This document shows positions 25,429 through 33,970 of a stretch of 64,000 nucleotides of DNA, in pieces. Made by a program: the position numbers and the translations under genes. This stretch comes from Rhodoferax sp. (GTDB lineage Bacteria; Pseudomonadota; Gammaproteobacteria; Burkholderiales; Burkholderiaceae_C). Positions within the stretch are counted from its first letter, which is position 1. The number at the start of each line of letters is the position of its first letter. The stretch spans positions 55,569 to 119,568 of the forward strand of contig JARLJH010000036.1 of NCBI GenBank assembly GCA_031291305.1. Direction: 5' to 3'. The notes beneath the pieces are model-generated. The model had not been told where the DNA came from and did no database searches. It saw nothing but the letters and a program-made list of their open reading frames with translations.

Positions 25429-26244
25429 ATGACAAAAATCATTGTGGTGACTTCCGGTAAGGGTGGCGTTGGCAAAACGACGACCAGTGCCAGTTTCGCA
25501 ACCGGCTTGGCCTTGCGCGGCCACAAGACCGCCGTGATCGACTTCGACGTGGGTCTGCGCAATCTGGATCTGATCATGGGCTGTGAGCGACGCGTGGTGT
25601 ATGACCTGATCAACGTCATCCATGGTGAAGCCAACTTGAACCAGGCGCTGATCAAAGATAAACAGTGTGACAACCTGTACGTGCTGGCCGCCTCTCAAAC
25701 CCGTGACAAGGACGCGTTGACGCAAGATGGGGTTGAAAAAGTGTTGGCTGATCTGACCGCCATGGACTTTGAATTCATTGTCTGCGACTCTCCTGCCGGC
25801 ATCGAGACGGGCGCGCTGATGGCCATGCACTATGCGGACGAGGCGCTGGTGGTCACTAACCCTGAAGTGTCTTCGGTGCGTGACTCGGATCGCATCCTGG
25901 GCATGCTTTCCAGTAAAACCAAGCGTGGCATTGCGGGTTCCGAGCCGATCAAGGAGCATTTGCTCATTACCCGTTACAACCCAGCCCGTGTCAATCAGGG
26001 ACAGATGCTGTCCTTGCAAGACATTCAGGACATTTTGCGCATCAAACTCATTGGTGTGATTCCCGAGAGTGAAGCGGTGCTGCAAGCATCCAACCAAGGC
26101 GTACCGGCGGTGCATCTGAATGGCAGTGATGTCTCAGAAGCGTACAAAGACGTGGTGTCCCGTTTTCTGGGCGAAGATAAACCCATGCGCTTCACTGAGC
26201 CACCTAAACAAGGTCTGCTTCAGCGCTTGTTTAAGGGGAAATAG
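25429..26244 (+). CDS. minD: septum site-determining ATPase MinD
   Basis: This 271-residue deviant Walker ATPase starts MTKIIVVTSGKGGVGKTT, with Walker A' and switch blocks DFDVGLRNLDLIMGCERRVVYDLI. ATP-bound dimers sit on the membrane through the C-terminal amphipathic helix (KQGLLQRLFKG) and recruit MinC. ATG 25429 is preferred over the TTG at 25411. minE follows after three bases. Confidence 0.97.
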   Translation: MTKIIVVTSGKGGVGKTTTSASFATGLALRGHKTAVIDFDVGLRNLDLIMGCERRVVYDLINVIHGEANLNQALIKDKQCDNLYVLAASQTRDKDALTQDGVEKVLADLTAMDFEFIVCDSPAGIETGALMAMHYADEALVVTNPEVSSVRDSDRILGMLSSKTKRGIAGSEPIKEHLLITRYNPARVNQGQMLSLQDIQDILRIKLIGVIPESEAVLQASNQGVPAVHLNGSDVSEAYKDVVSRFLGEDKPMRFTEPPKQGLLQRLFKGK

Positions 26245-26247
26245 AGT

Positions 26248-26508
26248 ATGTCTTTTTTCTCATTTTTCCTGGGTGAAAAAAAGAAGACGGCCAGTGTCGC
26301 CAAAGAACGCCTGCAGATTATTCTGGCGCATGAACGCAGTGGTCGCAGCCCAGCAACACCGGATTACTTACCTGATCTGCAGCGTGAACTCATTGCAGTG
26401 ATCAGTAAATACGTCCGGATTAATCCGGACGACATCAAGGTGAATCTGGAGCGCCAGGACAATCTGGAAGTCCTGGAAGTCAAGATAGAGTTGCCAGATA
26501 AACGCTAA
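26248..26508 (+). CDS. minE: cell division topological specificity factor MinE
   Basis: This 86-residue protein has the N-terminal membrane and MinD-binding segment ([29 protein letters not shown]) and the C-terminal dimerisation domain ([24 protein letters not shown]-like). It stimulates MinD ATPase and creates the pole-to-pole oscillation that places the septum mid-cell. Confidence 0.96.
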   Translation: MSFFSFFLGEKKKTASVAKERLQIILAHERSGRSPATPDYLPDLQRELIAVISKYVRINPDDIKVNLERQDNLEVLEVKIELPDKR

Positions 26509-26563
26509 GAAAGCATAAGCTAGCAAGCGCAATTCACGCCACCTATTCAGGTGTAAAAATCGA

Positions 26564-26612
26564 TTCCATCTGCCCCTGTAGAAGACCCCGGCTAAGATGG
26601 AAGCGCTTTTTT
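26564..26612 (+). terminator. possible terminator after minE
   Basis: Perfect 8-bp arms TTCCATCT (26564-26571) and AGATGGAA (26595-26602) with a 23-nt loop are followed four bases later by six T residues. The loop is long for an intrinsic terminator, so this could instead be a leader element of the thiolase gene. Confidence 0.4.
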
Positions 26613-26639
26613 ACTTGTTTAATTGAATAGGAGACATTG

Positions 26640-27827
26640 ATGAGTCGTGAAGTCGTTGTTGTTAGCGCGGTTCGCACTGCCATCGGTACCTATGGGGGCA
26701 GCCTGAAGGACATTGCTCCGACAGAGTTGGCTGCCCAGGTTGTTCGTGAAGTTCTGTCGCGCGCCCAGGTTGACGGCCAGGATGTAGGACATGTGGTGTT
26801 CGGCCATGTGGTCAATACCGAACCCAAGGACATGTATTTATCACGCGTCGCGGCAATCAACGGCGGCTGCGCCGAAGCTACCCCAGCATTCAATGTGAAT
26901 CGCCTTTGTGGCTCGGGTTTGCAGGCCATTGTGAGCGCTAGCCAATCCATTTTGCTCGGTGATGCCGACATCGCTATCGGCGGTGGTGCCGAAAATATGA
27001 GCCGTGCACCCTATGCCAGCCTGAACATGCGCTGGGGTGTGCGCATGGGAGACACCAAAATGATCGACATGATGGTGGGCGCGCTGCATGACCCCTTTCA
27101 CACCATCCATATGGGTTTGACGGCCGAAAATATTGCCACCAAGTGGGGCATCAGCCGTGATGATCAGGACGCGCTGGCCGTTGAAAGCCACAACCGCGCC
27201 CAGCGCGCCATCGAAGAGGGCCGGTTCAAGAGCCAGATCATGCCGGTGATGCTCAAAAGCCGTAAAGGCGATATCGCTTTTGATGCCGACGAACACTTTC
27301 GTCCCAATTGCACACTGGCCGATCTCGCCAAACTCAAGCCAGCCTTCATGAAAGAAGGCGGCACAGTGACTGCGGGTAATGCCTCTGGTATCAATGACGC
27401 CGCTGCTGCGGTGGTGCTGATGGAAGCCGCCACCGCCAAGGCGCGTGGCCTCACGCCTTTGGCCCGACTGGTAGCGTATGCACACGCTGGGGTTGATCCC
27501 AAATACATGGGCATTGGCCCGGTGCCAGCCAGCCAGATGGCTTTGAAAAAAGCGGGGTTGACCGTCAATGACATCGATGTGATCGAGGCCAATGAAGCTT
27601 TTGCTGCGCAAGCTTGCGCGGTAAGCCGAGACTTGAATCTGGACCCCGCCAAGGTCAACCCAAATGGTTCTGGCATTTCGCTGGGTCACCCGATTGGCGC
27701 CACAGGTGCGTTGATCACGGTCAAGGCGCTGTATGAGCTGGAGCGCATTGGCGGACGTTATGCACTGGTTACCATGTGTATTGGGGGTGGTCAGGGCATC
27801 GCCGCCATTTTTGAGCGCCAAAGCTGA
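26640..27827 (+). CDS. bktB: beta-ketothiolase BktB
   Basis: This 395-residue thiolase closely follows, over its length, the BktB sequence I know from Cupriavidus. The acyl-accepting cysteine is in NRLCGSG (Cys90), and the catalytic pair is in GHPIGATG (His350) and CIGGGQG (Cys380). BktB condenses acetyl-CoA with acetyl- or propionyl-CoA for polyhydroxyalkanoate synthesis, or cleaves 3-ketoacyl-CoA. ATG 26640 has AGGAGA seven bases upstream. No pha genes adjoin it, so its pathway here is inferred from similarity. Confidence 0.9.
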   Translation: MSREVVVVSAVRTAIGTYGGSLKDIAPTELAAQVVREVLSRAQVDGQDVGHVVFGHVVNTEPKDMYLSRVAAINGGCAEATPAFNVNRLCGSGLQAIVSASQSILLGDADIAIGGGAENMSRAPYASLNMRWGVRMGDTKMIDMMVGALHDPFHTIHMGLTAENIATKWGISRDDQDALAVESHNRAQRAIEEGRFKSQIMPVMLKSRKGDIAFDADEHFRPNCTLADLAKLKPAFMKEGGTVTAGNASGINDAAAAVVLMEAATAKARGLTPLARLVAYAHAGVDPKYMGIGPVPASQMALKKAGLTVNDIDVIEANEAFAAQACAVSRDLNLDPAKVNPNGSGISLGHPIGATGALITVKALYELERIGGRYALVTMCIGGGQGIAAIFERQS

Positions 27828-27855
27828 CGTAGCAGACTCGCAACCTTGAAGGCGC

Positions 27856-28227
27856 TCAGGTGCGTCTGGCGGGGCGTCGTGGGACGCTATGACAGGGTTC
27901 TGTGCGCCAACCGGTAGCGCTGGAAATGTCTTGCAGTGTCGCGCCGTTCAAGGTGTAGTGAATCTCGGTTCCGAGCGGCGCATCCAGCGCCACCAATGTG
28001 CGCTGGAGCAGCGTGAGCGCCGACGTGACTTCCGTAACTTCGATATCGATGCGGTGAAATGCGAGGTGTACAGGCTCATTGGCGTGTGCGCTGGACAAGG
28101 AATCACCCCACCCGATAACGGTACCCAGATGTTGGGCAGTCAAGGCGGCTTCCAAACCGTCGTGGAAATGGTGCTCGCGGCCTTCAAGGCTGGTGCCGAC
28201 CGGGAGTTTGACGTAAAAGAAATTCAT
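27856..28227 (-). CDS. hypothetical protein, 123 aa
   Basis: The product is unrecognised. From ATG 28227 the product is MNFFYVKLPVGTSLEGREHHFHDGLEAAL..., with alternating strands and helices (TVIGWGDSLS, LAFHRIDIEVTEVTSALTLLQRTLVAL, IHYTLNGATLQDI). It looks like a small soluble alpha/beta sandwich, perhaps ferredoxin-like. A longer frame to 28317 overlaps the bestrophin gene end and seems unlikely. It ends in a basic tail. It is probably co-transcribed with the bestrophin gene upstream. Confidence 0.65.
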   Translation of the reverse strand: MNFFYVKLPVGTSLEGREHHFHDGLEAALTAQHLGTVIGWGDSLSSAHANEPVHLAFHRIDIEVTEVTSALTLLQRTLVALDAPLGTEIHYTLNGATLQDISSATGWRTEPCHSVPRRPARRT

Positions 28228-28319
28228 AGGCGTAGTTTGCCTGAGCGTGGGCCAATGTGCTTGAGCCTGCCGAATCCCGCCCGCCAGGGCCCAGATGCAA
28301 CCAGTAGATGGCACCACTT

Positions 28320-29231
28320 TCAGGTCAGAACAAAGTTCGCGTCTGGTTGAGGGACGGGCGGTGGCACCTCGCCCAGCATTTCGCGCAGGCTGGCGTCGAC
28401 AGAAGCAACGATGGCGTTCAGCGCCAGATCATTGGTATCCATGCCGAAGGGGTTCTCAATTTCATCACTCAGGGCTTCCAACGCAAAGAACGTGTAAGAC
28501 ACGAACGTGACCGCCAACGGCGTCATCAGGCCAATGCTGTCCACCAAGCCAAAAGGCAGGAGGACGCAAAAAAGGTACACGCTGCGATGCAGAACGACCG
28601 AATAGGCAAACGGCAGCGGCGTGCTGGCAATGCGTTCGCAGCTTCCCAGCGCCGAAGACAGGGCGTTCAGCGACGTTTCCATGTTTTGAGCCACCAGTGG
28701 ATCAATGTGTTGTTGCTGTCGGCACGCATGGACCCAGTGGCCAAGCCAAACCAGAACCAAGGTGGGTGCCGAGCGCGCGTTTGTCAGGCGGGTTAGCACA
28801 TCCTGTGGCAGCAAGCCTTGTAGCAGATGGGTCGGCGGCTGATCGCGCAACTGATTGCGCATGGTGGTGGCAAAGGCTATCAACCCCAGGACAAAAGGTC
28901 TGGCCTCTTGGATTGGGGCAATGGCCGTCAGGGCCATACGCGCCAGATTTCTCGCTTCGACCAGCACACTGCCCCAGTGCTTGCGACCTTCCCAAAAACG
29001 GTCGTAGCTGGCATTGATGCGAAACCCGAGAAAAAGCGCAAACGAAATGCCCATCAGCGAAAACGGTGTCGCGTTGAGCGGGACTTTCCACAAAAACAGC
29101 TTGCCGTGTGCCATGACGACGGCACAGGAGAAGAATAGAATGAAAAGTTGCTGGCTGTAGATGCGGTGTACCAATGAGCCACGTCTGACAAACAACAGGC
29201 GAATCCAATGTGGCCGGGGACGAATAATCAC
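28320..29231 (-). CDS. bestrophin family anion channel-like protein
   Basis: This 303-residue membrane protein starts MIIRPRPHWIRLLFVRRGSLVH and carries the bacterial bestrophin (UPF0187/YneE) hallmarks: LFLGFRINASYDRFWEGRKHWGSVLVEARNLAR, FVSYTFFALEALSDEIENPFGMDTNDL, and a C-terminal Pro-rich end. Four helices per subunit would assemble as a pentameric channel. Bacterial members conduct ions, but the physiological ion is not settled. Confidence 0.88.
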   Translation of the reverse strand: MIIRPRPHWIRLLFVRRGSLVHRIYSQQLFILFFSCAVVMAHGKLFLWKVPLNATPFSLMGISFALFLGFRINASYDRFWEGRKHWGSVLVEARNLARMALTAIAPIQEARPFVLGLIAFATTMRNQLRDQPPTHLLQGLLPQDVLTRLTNARSAPTLVLVWLGHWVHACRQQQHIDPLVAQNMETSLNALSSALGSCERIASTPLPFAYSVVLHRSVYLFCVLLPFGLVDSIGLMTPLAVTFVSYTFFALEALSDEIENPFGMDTNDLALNAIVASVDASLREMLGEVPPPVPQPDANFVLT

Positions 29232-29407
29232 GATGTCGGGAAAGGGCCTGAAGCCTCGAAGTTTGGATCACAGCAAAAAACCAAGAACACTTCTGAAGCT
29301 GTTCTTAATATAGGGTTAACCCTTATTATCGAATGACTGAGCTCCCCGACGACGGTGGGACGGTATGAATACCCGCTGACCTTACGCCTTCACTCTGATC
29401 AGGTGAA

Positions 29408-31060
29408 TCAAGCCGCCCAATGCCCCAGCGTGAAAGCCTCCTCAAAGATCGAGTAGCCCGCCCAGTCGCTGTGGGCGAAGTTCAGGCGTTCGTGCGTGTG
29501 GATGGGTTTGTATTGTTTTGATAGCTGCTTGTCGATGTTATATAAGGGCCTCAGGCCATTTTCATTCATATTTCCTGGCACCGGAATCGCCATGGCATGG
29601 CCGTAACGGGTGATGTCGATGCGGGTCAGCTTGGCGGCCAGATCGGGGTGCGGTACAGACAGTTCGGCCAGAATGGCATCGCGCCAGCTGGCCCAGGGTG
29701 TGGCCAACAACATGCGCCTGCCTGGTAAACCGAGGTCACCCAGTGCGCGGTAATAGGTCAGCACCGTGGCCGCGGGCACCGACTGCAGATTCTGGTGGCT
29801 GGCATCCACATACCCCAGACCGGGCGCGTTGGCCGCGTCGCCGTACAGCACGTTGTCCCAGCTTGGCGGTGCGCCAGGGCGGTCATGCAGCGCTGCGCTG
29901 ATGTGGAGATTGGCCACCAGCCAAGGCGCATAAGTCGTTTGCGCGGCGGCCTCACGCAGCCAGTCGGGCGGGTTTTGCACCACGCGTGCGGCAATAAAGA
30001 TCGGCAGAGCCACGATGGCGCGCCGTGCCTGCCAGCGCTCCACGGTCTGCGTGGCGGTGTTGAAGGCATCGACCTCCACACCGTGTTTGACATTCGCGAT
30101 GCGCAGTATCACGCGCCCGGTGATCAGGCGTTGGCCCAGCGGCGCGGCCAGGCGGCGGGTGAGCCAAGCGTTGCCTTCGGGCCAGGTCAGCAGGCCGTCG
30201 GATTCACCGGTTTCCATGCCCGGCGCTGAAAAACCGTGTCGGCTGGCAAAGTAATGGATGCCCGCCCAGGCGGACACGGTGGCGATGCCTGCGCCGTAGT
30301 CGTCGCGGCAGCAGTAGTCCAGGTACCAGCGCAGGTGCCGGTCTGTCAGACCATTCTGGGCGAGATAGGACGCAAAAGTAATAGCTGCCAGCGCTTTCTG
30401 GACGGGGGCTAGAGGCCTGTTTCTTATGGGAATGGTCCAACGTGCTTGCCGCTGCAGCTGCGTGACCAAGGCAGAAAATACCCGGTACTGCGCCAGCGTG
30501 GATGCGCCGACCCCGTTGGTTGGCAGCAGGCCTTCTTGCCAGGCGCCGTTGAAGAACAGGCGCTCCTGCGGGCTGTGGCACAGGTGGCGCTCGTTATAGA
30601 CCCAGCGGCCCGACACACGCTGGCGCAGGCCGAACTCTTCCAACAAGTCCTGCACCTCGGGTGCCTCGTCGCTGGGTACGGGCAGGTAATGTGCGCCCAG
30701 TGGGCAAGCTTGGCCGCCCACCACGCCGCCGCGCGCATTGCCGCCGGCCTCGTCTTCCAGTTCCAGCAGGGCAAAGTCTTCCACCCCTTGGAGCCGAAGC
30801 GCGCGCGCCGCCGCCAGACCGGCCACGCCGCCACCGGCAATCAGCACATCGGTGCGTTGGGTGACGGTGGGCGCGGGCCAGGCTCTGGGTTGGGCAGCAT
30901 CGCCCGCAGACTGCAACAGGTGGCCGCGCGTGAAATTCACTCCCGCAAAGCCGCCGGTGATATGCGCCATGCTGTCGGCAGGCTGGCAACCTGCCAAGGG
31001 TAGCGCGGTGCCAATGCCTGCCGTTAGGAAGTGGCGCCGGTCAGATCGGAGTCGAGCCAT
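29408..31060 (-). CDS. Tat-exported FAD-dependent amine oxidase-like lipoprotein, with two in-frame repeats
   Basis: This 550-residue protein has a Tat-like N-terminus (SDRRHFLTAG) followed by a lipobox LAGC (Cys25), so a periplasmic, lipid-anchored protein is expected. The FAD-binding GGGVAG is at 76-81, followed by LLELEDEAGGNARGG as in monoamine oxidase and protoporphyrinogen oxidase folds, and it ends FAHSDWAGYSIFEEAFTLG. The substrate is unknown. Two copies of the dispersed repeat lie inside the gene (residues about 212-229 and 497-518) and keep the frame open, giving segments that look like insertions. greB ends ten bases upstream. Confidence 0.78.
   Translation of the reverse strand: MARLRSDRRHFLTAGIGTALPLAGCQPADSMAHITGGFAGVNFTRGHLLQSAGDAAQPRAWPAPTVTQRTDVLIAGGGVAGLAAARALRLQGVEDFALLELEDEAGGNARGGVVGGQACPLGAHYLPVPSDEAPEVQDLLEEFGLRQRVSGRWVYNERHLCHSPQERLFFNGAWQEGLLPTNGVGASTLAQYRVFSALVTQLQRQARWTIPIRNRPLAPVQKALAAITFASYLAQNGLTDRHLRWYLDYCCRDDYGAGIATVSAWAGIHYFASRHGFSAPGMETGESDGLLTWPEGNAWLTRRLAAPLGQRLITGRVILRIANVKHGVEVDAFNTATQTVERWQARRAIVALPIFIAARVVQNPPDWLREAAAQTTYAPWLVANLHISAALHDRPGAPPSWDNVLYGDAANAPGLGYVDASHQNLQSVPAATVLTYYRALGDLGLPGRRMLLATPWASWRDAILAELSVPHPDLAAKLTRIDITRYGHAMAIPVPGNMNENGLRPLYNIDKQLSKQYKPIHTHERLNFAHSDWAGYSIFEEAFTLGHWAA
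29507..29568 (+). repeat. dispersed double-hairpin repeat, copy 7, inside a coding region
   Basis: It has TTTTGATAGCTGCTTG, ATATAAGGGCCTCAGGCC and TTTTCATT blocks. It is translated in frame on the opposite strand as part of the FAD protein (NENGLRPLYNIDKQLSKQ). Confidence 0.72.
30375..30425 (+). repeat. dispersed double-hairpin repeat, copy 8, inside a coding region
   Basis: It has AAAGTAATAGCTGCCAGCGC, GGGGGCTAGAGGCC and TGTTTCTT blocks. It is translated in frame on the opposite strand in the same FAD protein (RNRPLAPVQKALAAI). Confidence 0.72.
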
Positions 31061-31069
31061 TGGGGCGCG

Positions 31070-31630
31070 CTATGTCTCGTTGGGCGCCGGGTAACTCACC
31101 CGCAGTACTTCCACTTCGCTCACCCGCCCCGGCATCACCAGCTTGAGCACATCGCCCTCAAAGGCTTTGAGCAGAGTGCGGGCGATGGGCGAGACCCAGC
31201 TCACCTCGCCTGCCGCACTGTTGGCCTCGTCAATACCCACAATCCGCACGGTGCGCTCGATGCTTTCTTCGTCCACATAGGTCACGCTGGCGCCAAAAAA
31301 AATCTGCGTATGGCCATGGTGCAGCGCCGGGTCGGCCACTACGGCGATTTCCAGGCGCTTGATCAGAAAGCGGATGCGCCGGTCAATCTCACGCAGGCGC
31401 TTTTTGCCATACAGGTAGTCGCCGTTCTCGGAGCGGTCGCCATTGCTGGCTGCCCAGTGCACCGCGTCCACAATTTTCGGGCGCTCCACTTCCACCAGTT
31501 CTTTCAACTCCGCGCGTAGCGTGGCAAAACCGGTGGGCGTGATGTAGTTTTTGCCACCCGGGGGGAGCGGGGGCAGTTGCAGGTCGTCATCGTCCTCGTT
31601 GTCAGACTCTTTGGTGAATGCCTTGCTCAT
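31070..31630 (-). CDS. greB: transcript cleavage factor GreB
   Basis: This 186-residue GreA/GreB family factor rescues backtracked RNA polymerase. It has an acidic N-terminal extension (SDNEDDDD), an N-terminal coiled coil with the GreB signature NYITPTGFATLRAELKELV and WAASNGDRSENGDYLYGKKRLREIDRRIRFLIKRLE, and a C-terminal FKBP-like domain. The acidic tip residues (SENGDY) needed for cleavage are present. ATG 31630 was chosen over a longer frame to 31690 without family character. Confidence 0.93.
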   Translation of the reverse strand: MSKAFTKESDNEDDDDLQLPPLPPGGKNYITPTGFATLRAELKELVEVERPKIVDAVHWAASNGDRSENGDYLYGKKRLREIDRRIRFLIKRLEIAVVADPALHHGHTQIFFGASVTYVDEESIERTVRIVGIDEANSAAGEVSWVSPIARTLLKAFEGDVLKLVMPGRVSEVEVLRVSYPAPNET

Positions 31631-31731
31631 GGTGTGCTGTTGCGCCGACCTCGTTTGGAAATGGCTGGTGACCATGCACCGATGGGGCATGGTCTGCTCT
31701 TTCCATACTGTAGCGCGCCAGCGCCTGGAGC

Positions 31732-33048
31732 TCAGAGGCCTTCGAGCAGACCCAGTTCCTGGCCGAGCATCACTCGCGTGACCAGCGTCACCCCTGCGGG
31801 CGTGACATGAAAACGCTTGGCATCCTCTTGCGGATCAAGGCCAATGCAGGTGCCGTCAGGCAGGGTGCAATTTTTATCCACGATGCATTTCTTGAGAATG
31901 CAGTTCATACCGATCTGCACGCCGCTTAAGACCACGCAGTCCTGCACCAGTGAATGGCTATGGACCCGCACATCCGGAAACAGCAACGAGCGCCGGATGG
32001 TGGCACCGCTGATGATGCAACCACCCGCCACCAGGGAGTCCAGCGCGACACCAACACGATGACCGTCGTTATGGACAAATTTTGCGGGGGGGCTTTGTCC
32101 TTGCCAAGTCCAGATCGGCCATTGGTCGTCATACACATTGAGATGCGGATCAACCTGCACCAGATCCATATTGGCTTCCCAATAGGCATCCAGTGTGCTG
32201 ATATCGCGCCAGTAAGCCGGTTTTCCCGGCTCGCTAATGCGGCTGTCTTCGAAACTGTGGGCGCAGGTGCGCCCTTGGGCCAGGCAGCGGGGAATCACAT
32301 CGCGGGCGAAATCATGGTTTGATGCCGGGTCATTAGCGTCCTGCAACAGCTGCTCATACAAAAAGTCTGTGTTGAACACGTAAATGCCCATATTGGCCAG
32401 CGCTGTCAAAGGCTCACCCGTCGCTGGCTGGCCACTGTCAGTGGCGTTTTGCACATGCACCACGTGCTGTGCCTCATCCACCGTCACCACGCCACAGCGG
32501 CTAGCCTGCGCTAGCGGCAAATCGATGCACACCATGGTGAGATCAGCCTGGCTTTGCGCATGGGCGGCCAGCAAGCGACCGTAATCCATGCGGTAGATGT
32601 GATCGCCAGAGAGGATCAGTACGTGGTCAGGTGCGGTGCGGCGCACTTCACGCCAGTTTTGAAACACGGCGTCTGCCGTGCCTCGGTACCACTGCGACTC
32701 ATTGACCTGCTGCTGCGCGGGCATGATCTCGATGAACTCACCCAGCCTGCCGTCCAAAAAACTCCAGCCCAGTTGCAGGTGCCGGATCAGGCTCTGCGCC
32801 CGGTACTGCGTAGCCACACCCACGCGCCGGATACCCGAGTTCACACAGTTGGACAGTGCAAAGTCGATGAGTCTGAATTTGCCGCCGAACGAGACTGCCG
32901 GTTTGGAGCGCCAGTCGGTCAGCTCATTGAGACCCTGGCTGTGTGCGCCTTCCAGAACCATGGCAAAGCTGTTGCGGGTGAGCTGGCTGACAAAACGCGG
33001 TTGCCTGACCGTATGGACGGCGGGGTCCGGTCTTGAGTCCACTGTCAT
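31732..33048 (-). CDS. GlgC-like glucose-1-phosphate adenylyltransferase homologue lacking key active-site motifs
   Basis: This 438-residue protein aligns along its whole length with bacterial GlgC (KPAVSFGGKFRLIDFALSNCVNSG, SGDHIYRMDY, YWRDISTLDAYWEANMDL, C-terminal left-handed helix). The metal Asp149 and Lys49 are kept. The nucleotide loop GGRGTRL is replaced by EGAHSQGL (33-40), and the FVEKP glucose-1-phosphate lysine segment by HVQNATDSG (198-206). It may be a non-catalytic or regulatory subunit, or an enzyme of altered specificity. It starts at ATG 33048 behind AAAGGGG. No other glycogen gene is nearby. Confidence 0.85.
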   Translation of the reverse strand: MTVDSRPDPAVHTVRQPRFVSQLTRNSFAMVLEGAHSQGLNELTDWRSKPAVSFGGKFRLIDFALSNCVNSGIRRVGVATQYRAQSLIRHLQLGWSFLDGRLGEFIEIMPAQQQVNESQWYRGTADAVFQNWREVRRTAPDHVLILSGDHIYRMDYGRLLAAHAQSQADLTMVCIDLPLAQASRCGVVTVDEAQHVVHVQNATDSGQPATGEPLTALANMGIYVFNTDFLYEQLLQDANDPASNHDFARDVIPRCLAQGRTCAHSFEDSRISEPGKPAYWRDISTLDAYWEANMDLVQVDPHLNVYDDQWPIWTWQGQSPPAKFVHNDGHRVGVALDSLVAGGCIISGATIRRSLLFPDVRVHSHSLVQDCVVLSGVQIGMNCILKKCIVDKNCTLPDGTCIGLDPQEDAKRFHVTPAGVTLVTRVMLGQELGLLEGL

Positions 33049-33178
33049 CCTTGTCCCCTTTCTGGTTGAAAACCTGCAAACCGGTCGCAAGCCACGTGGG
33101 CACCGATACTCGCGGTAGGGTAGGCTGGGGATGTGTCAGCGTGGTGACATACCTCGGCCTCGCTGGAGAGAACTCACC

Positions 33179-33970
33179 TTACTTGGGAGACCTGTGAAGC
33201 AGGGAAACCAAGATTAGGGCGATCAGCGTGACGCCGATGAGGATGATCGACAAGGCGGAGCCATCAAAAATCTCTCCCCGGTCAGAAAGCGAAAAAATGC
33301 CGACAGGCATGGTCGTCCAGCCCGGCGGATAGATCATGACGGTGGCACCGAGTTCACCCATCGACAGGGCAAAGCTCAGGCTAAATGCCGTAACCAGTTG
33401 GGGCAGCACCACCGGCAAGGTGACATGTCGCAGGCAATATGCGGGCGTGGCACCCAGACTCTGCGCCACTTGCTCAAGCTCGGTGGCAACACCCTGCAGT
33501 CCAGCCGACACGTTGCCAAAGGTGAAGGCAAACACCATCACAAAATGGGCAATAAATACCATCGAGTTGGTGCCGTTCAGCAAAATGGGCGGGCGACTGA
33601 ACGCTACCAGCAGACCCAGCCCCACTGATACAGAAGGTACCGCGCTCGGAATGAAAAAGGCCAGCCTGAGCAATTTTTGCGTTGTTCGCTCAAATGCCCG
33701 CAAGGACAAAGCCGCCCAGGTACCGGTCAACAAGGCCGCACCGCTGGCGACCAGCCCGGTGATCAAACTGACCTGTACCTGCCTGGCCATGTCGCCACTG
33801 ACAGCGTGCGCGTAATGTGTCAGGGTCAGCTTGGTGGGCAACAGGCCGTTCCACTCGCCGGCAAAGCTGGCCATTGAAATCACTGACAGTGGCAAGAAAT
33901 AAACCAGGCCGATCAGCGCCCCGGCCATGCCCCAAACCAGCAGGAAACCCGTCTTAGACCATATCAACAT
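33179..33970 (-). CDS. phnV: 2-aminoethylphosphonate ABC transporter permease PhnV
   Basis: This 263-residue binding-protein-dependent permease has about six helices and the EAA loop QVAQSLGATPAYCLRHVTLPVVLPQL. It is the second permease of the phosphonate importer. ATG 33970 lies within the end of phnU (17-base overlap); a TTG at 33982 is less likely. It is the last gene of the phnW-phnSTUV operon. Confidence 0.85.
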   Translation of the reverse strand: MLIWSKTGFLLVWGMAGALIGLVYFLPLSVISMASFAGEWNGLLPTKLTLTHYAHAVSGDMARQVQVSLITGLVASGAALLTGTWAALSLRAFERTTQKLLRLAFFIPSAVPSVSVGLGLLVAFSRPPILLNGTNSMVFIAHFVMVFAFTFGNVSAGLQGVATELEQVAQSLGATPAYCLRHVTLPVVLPQLVTAFSLSFALSMGELGATVMIYPPGWTTMPVGIFSLSDRGEIFDGSALSIILIGVTLIALILVSLLHRSPK

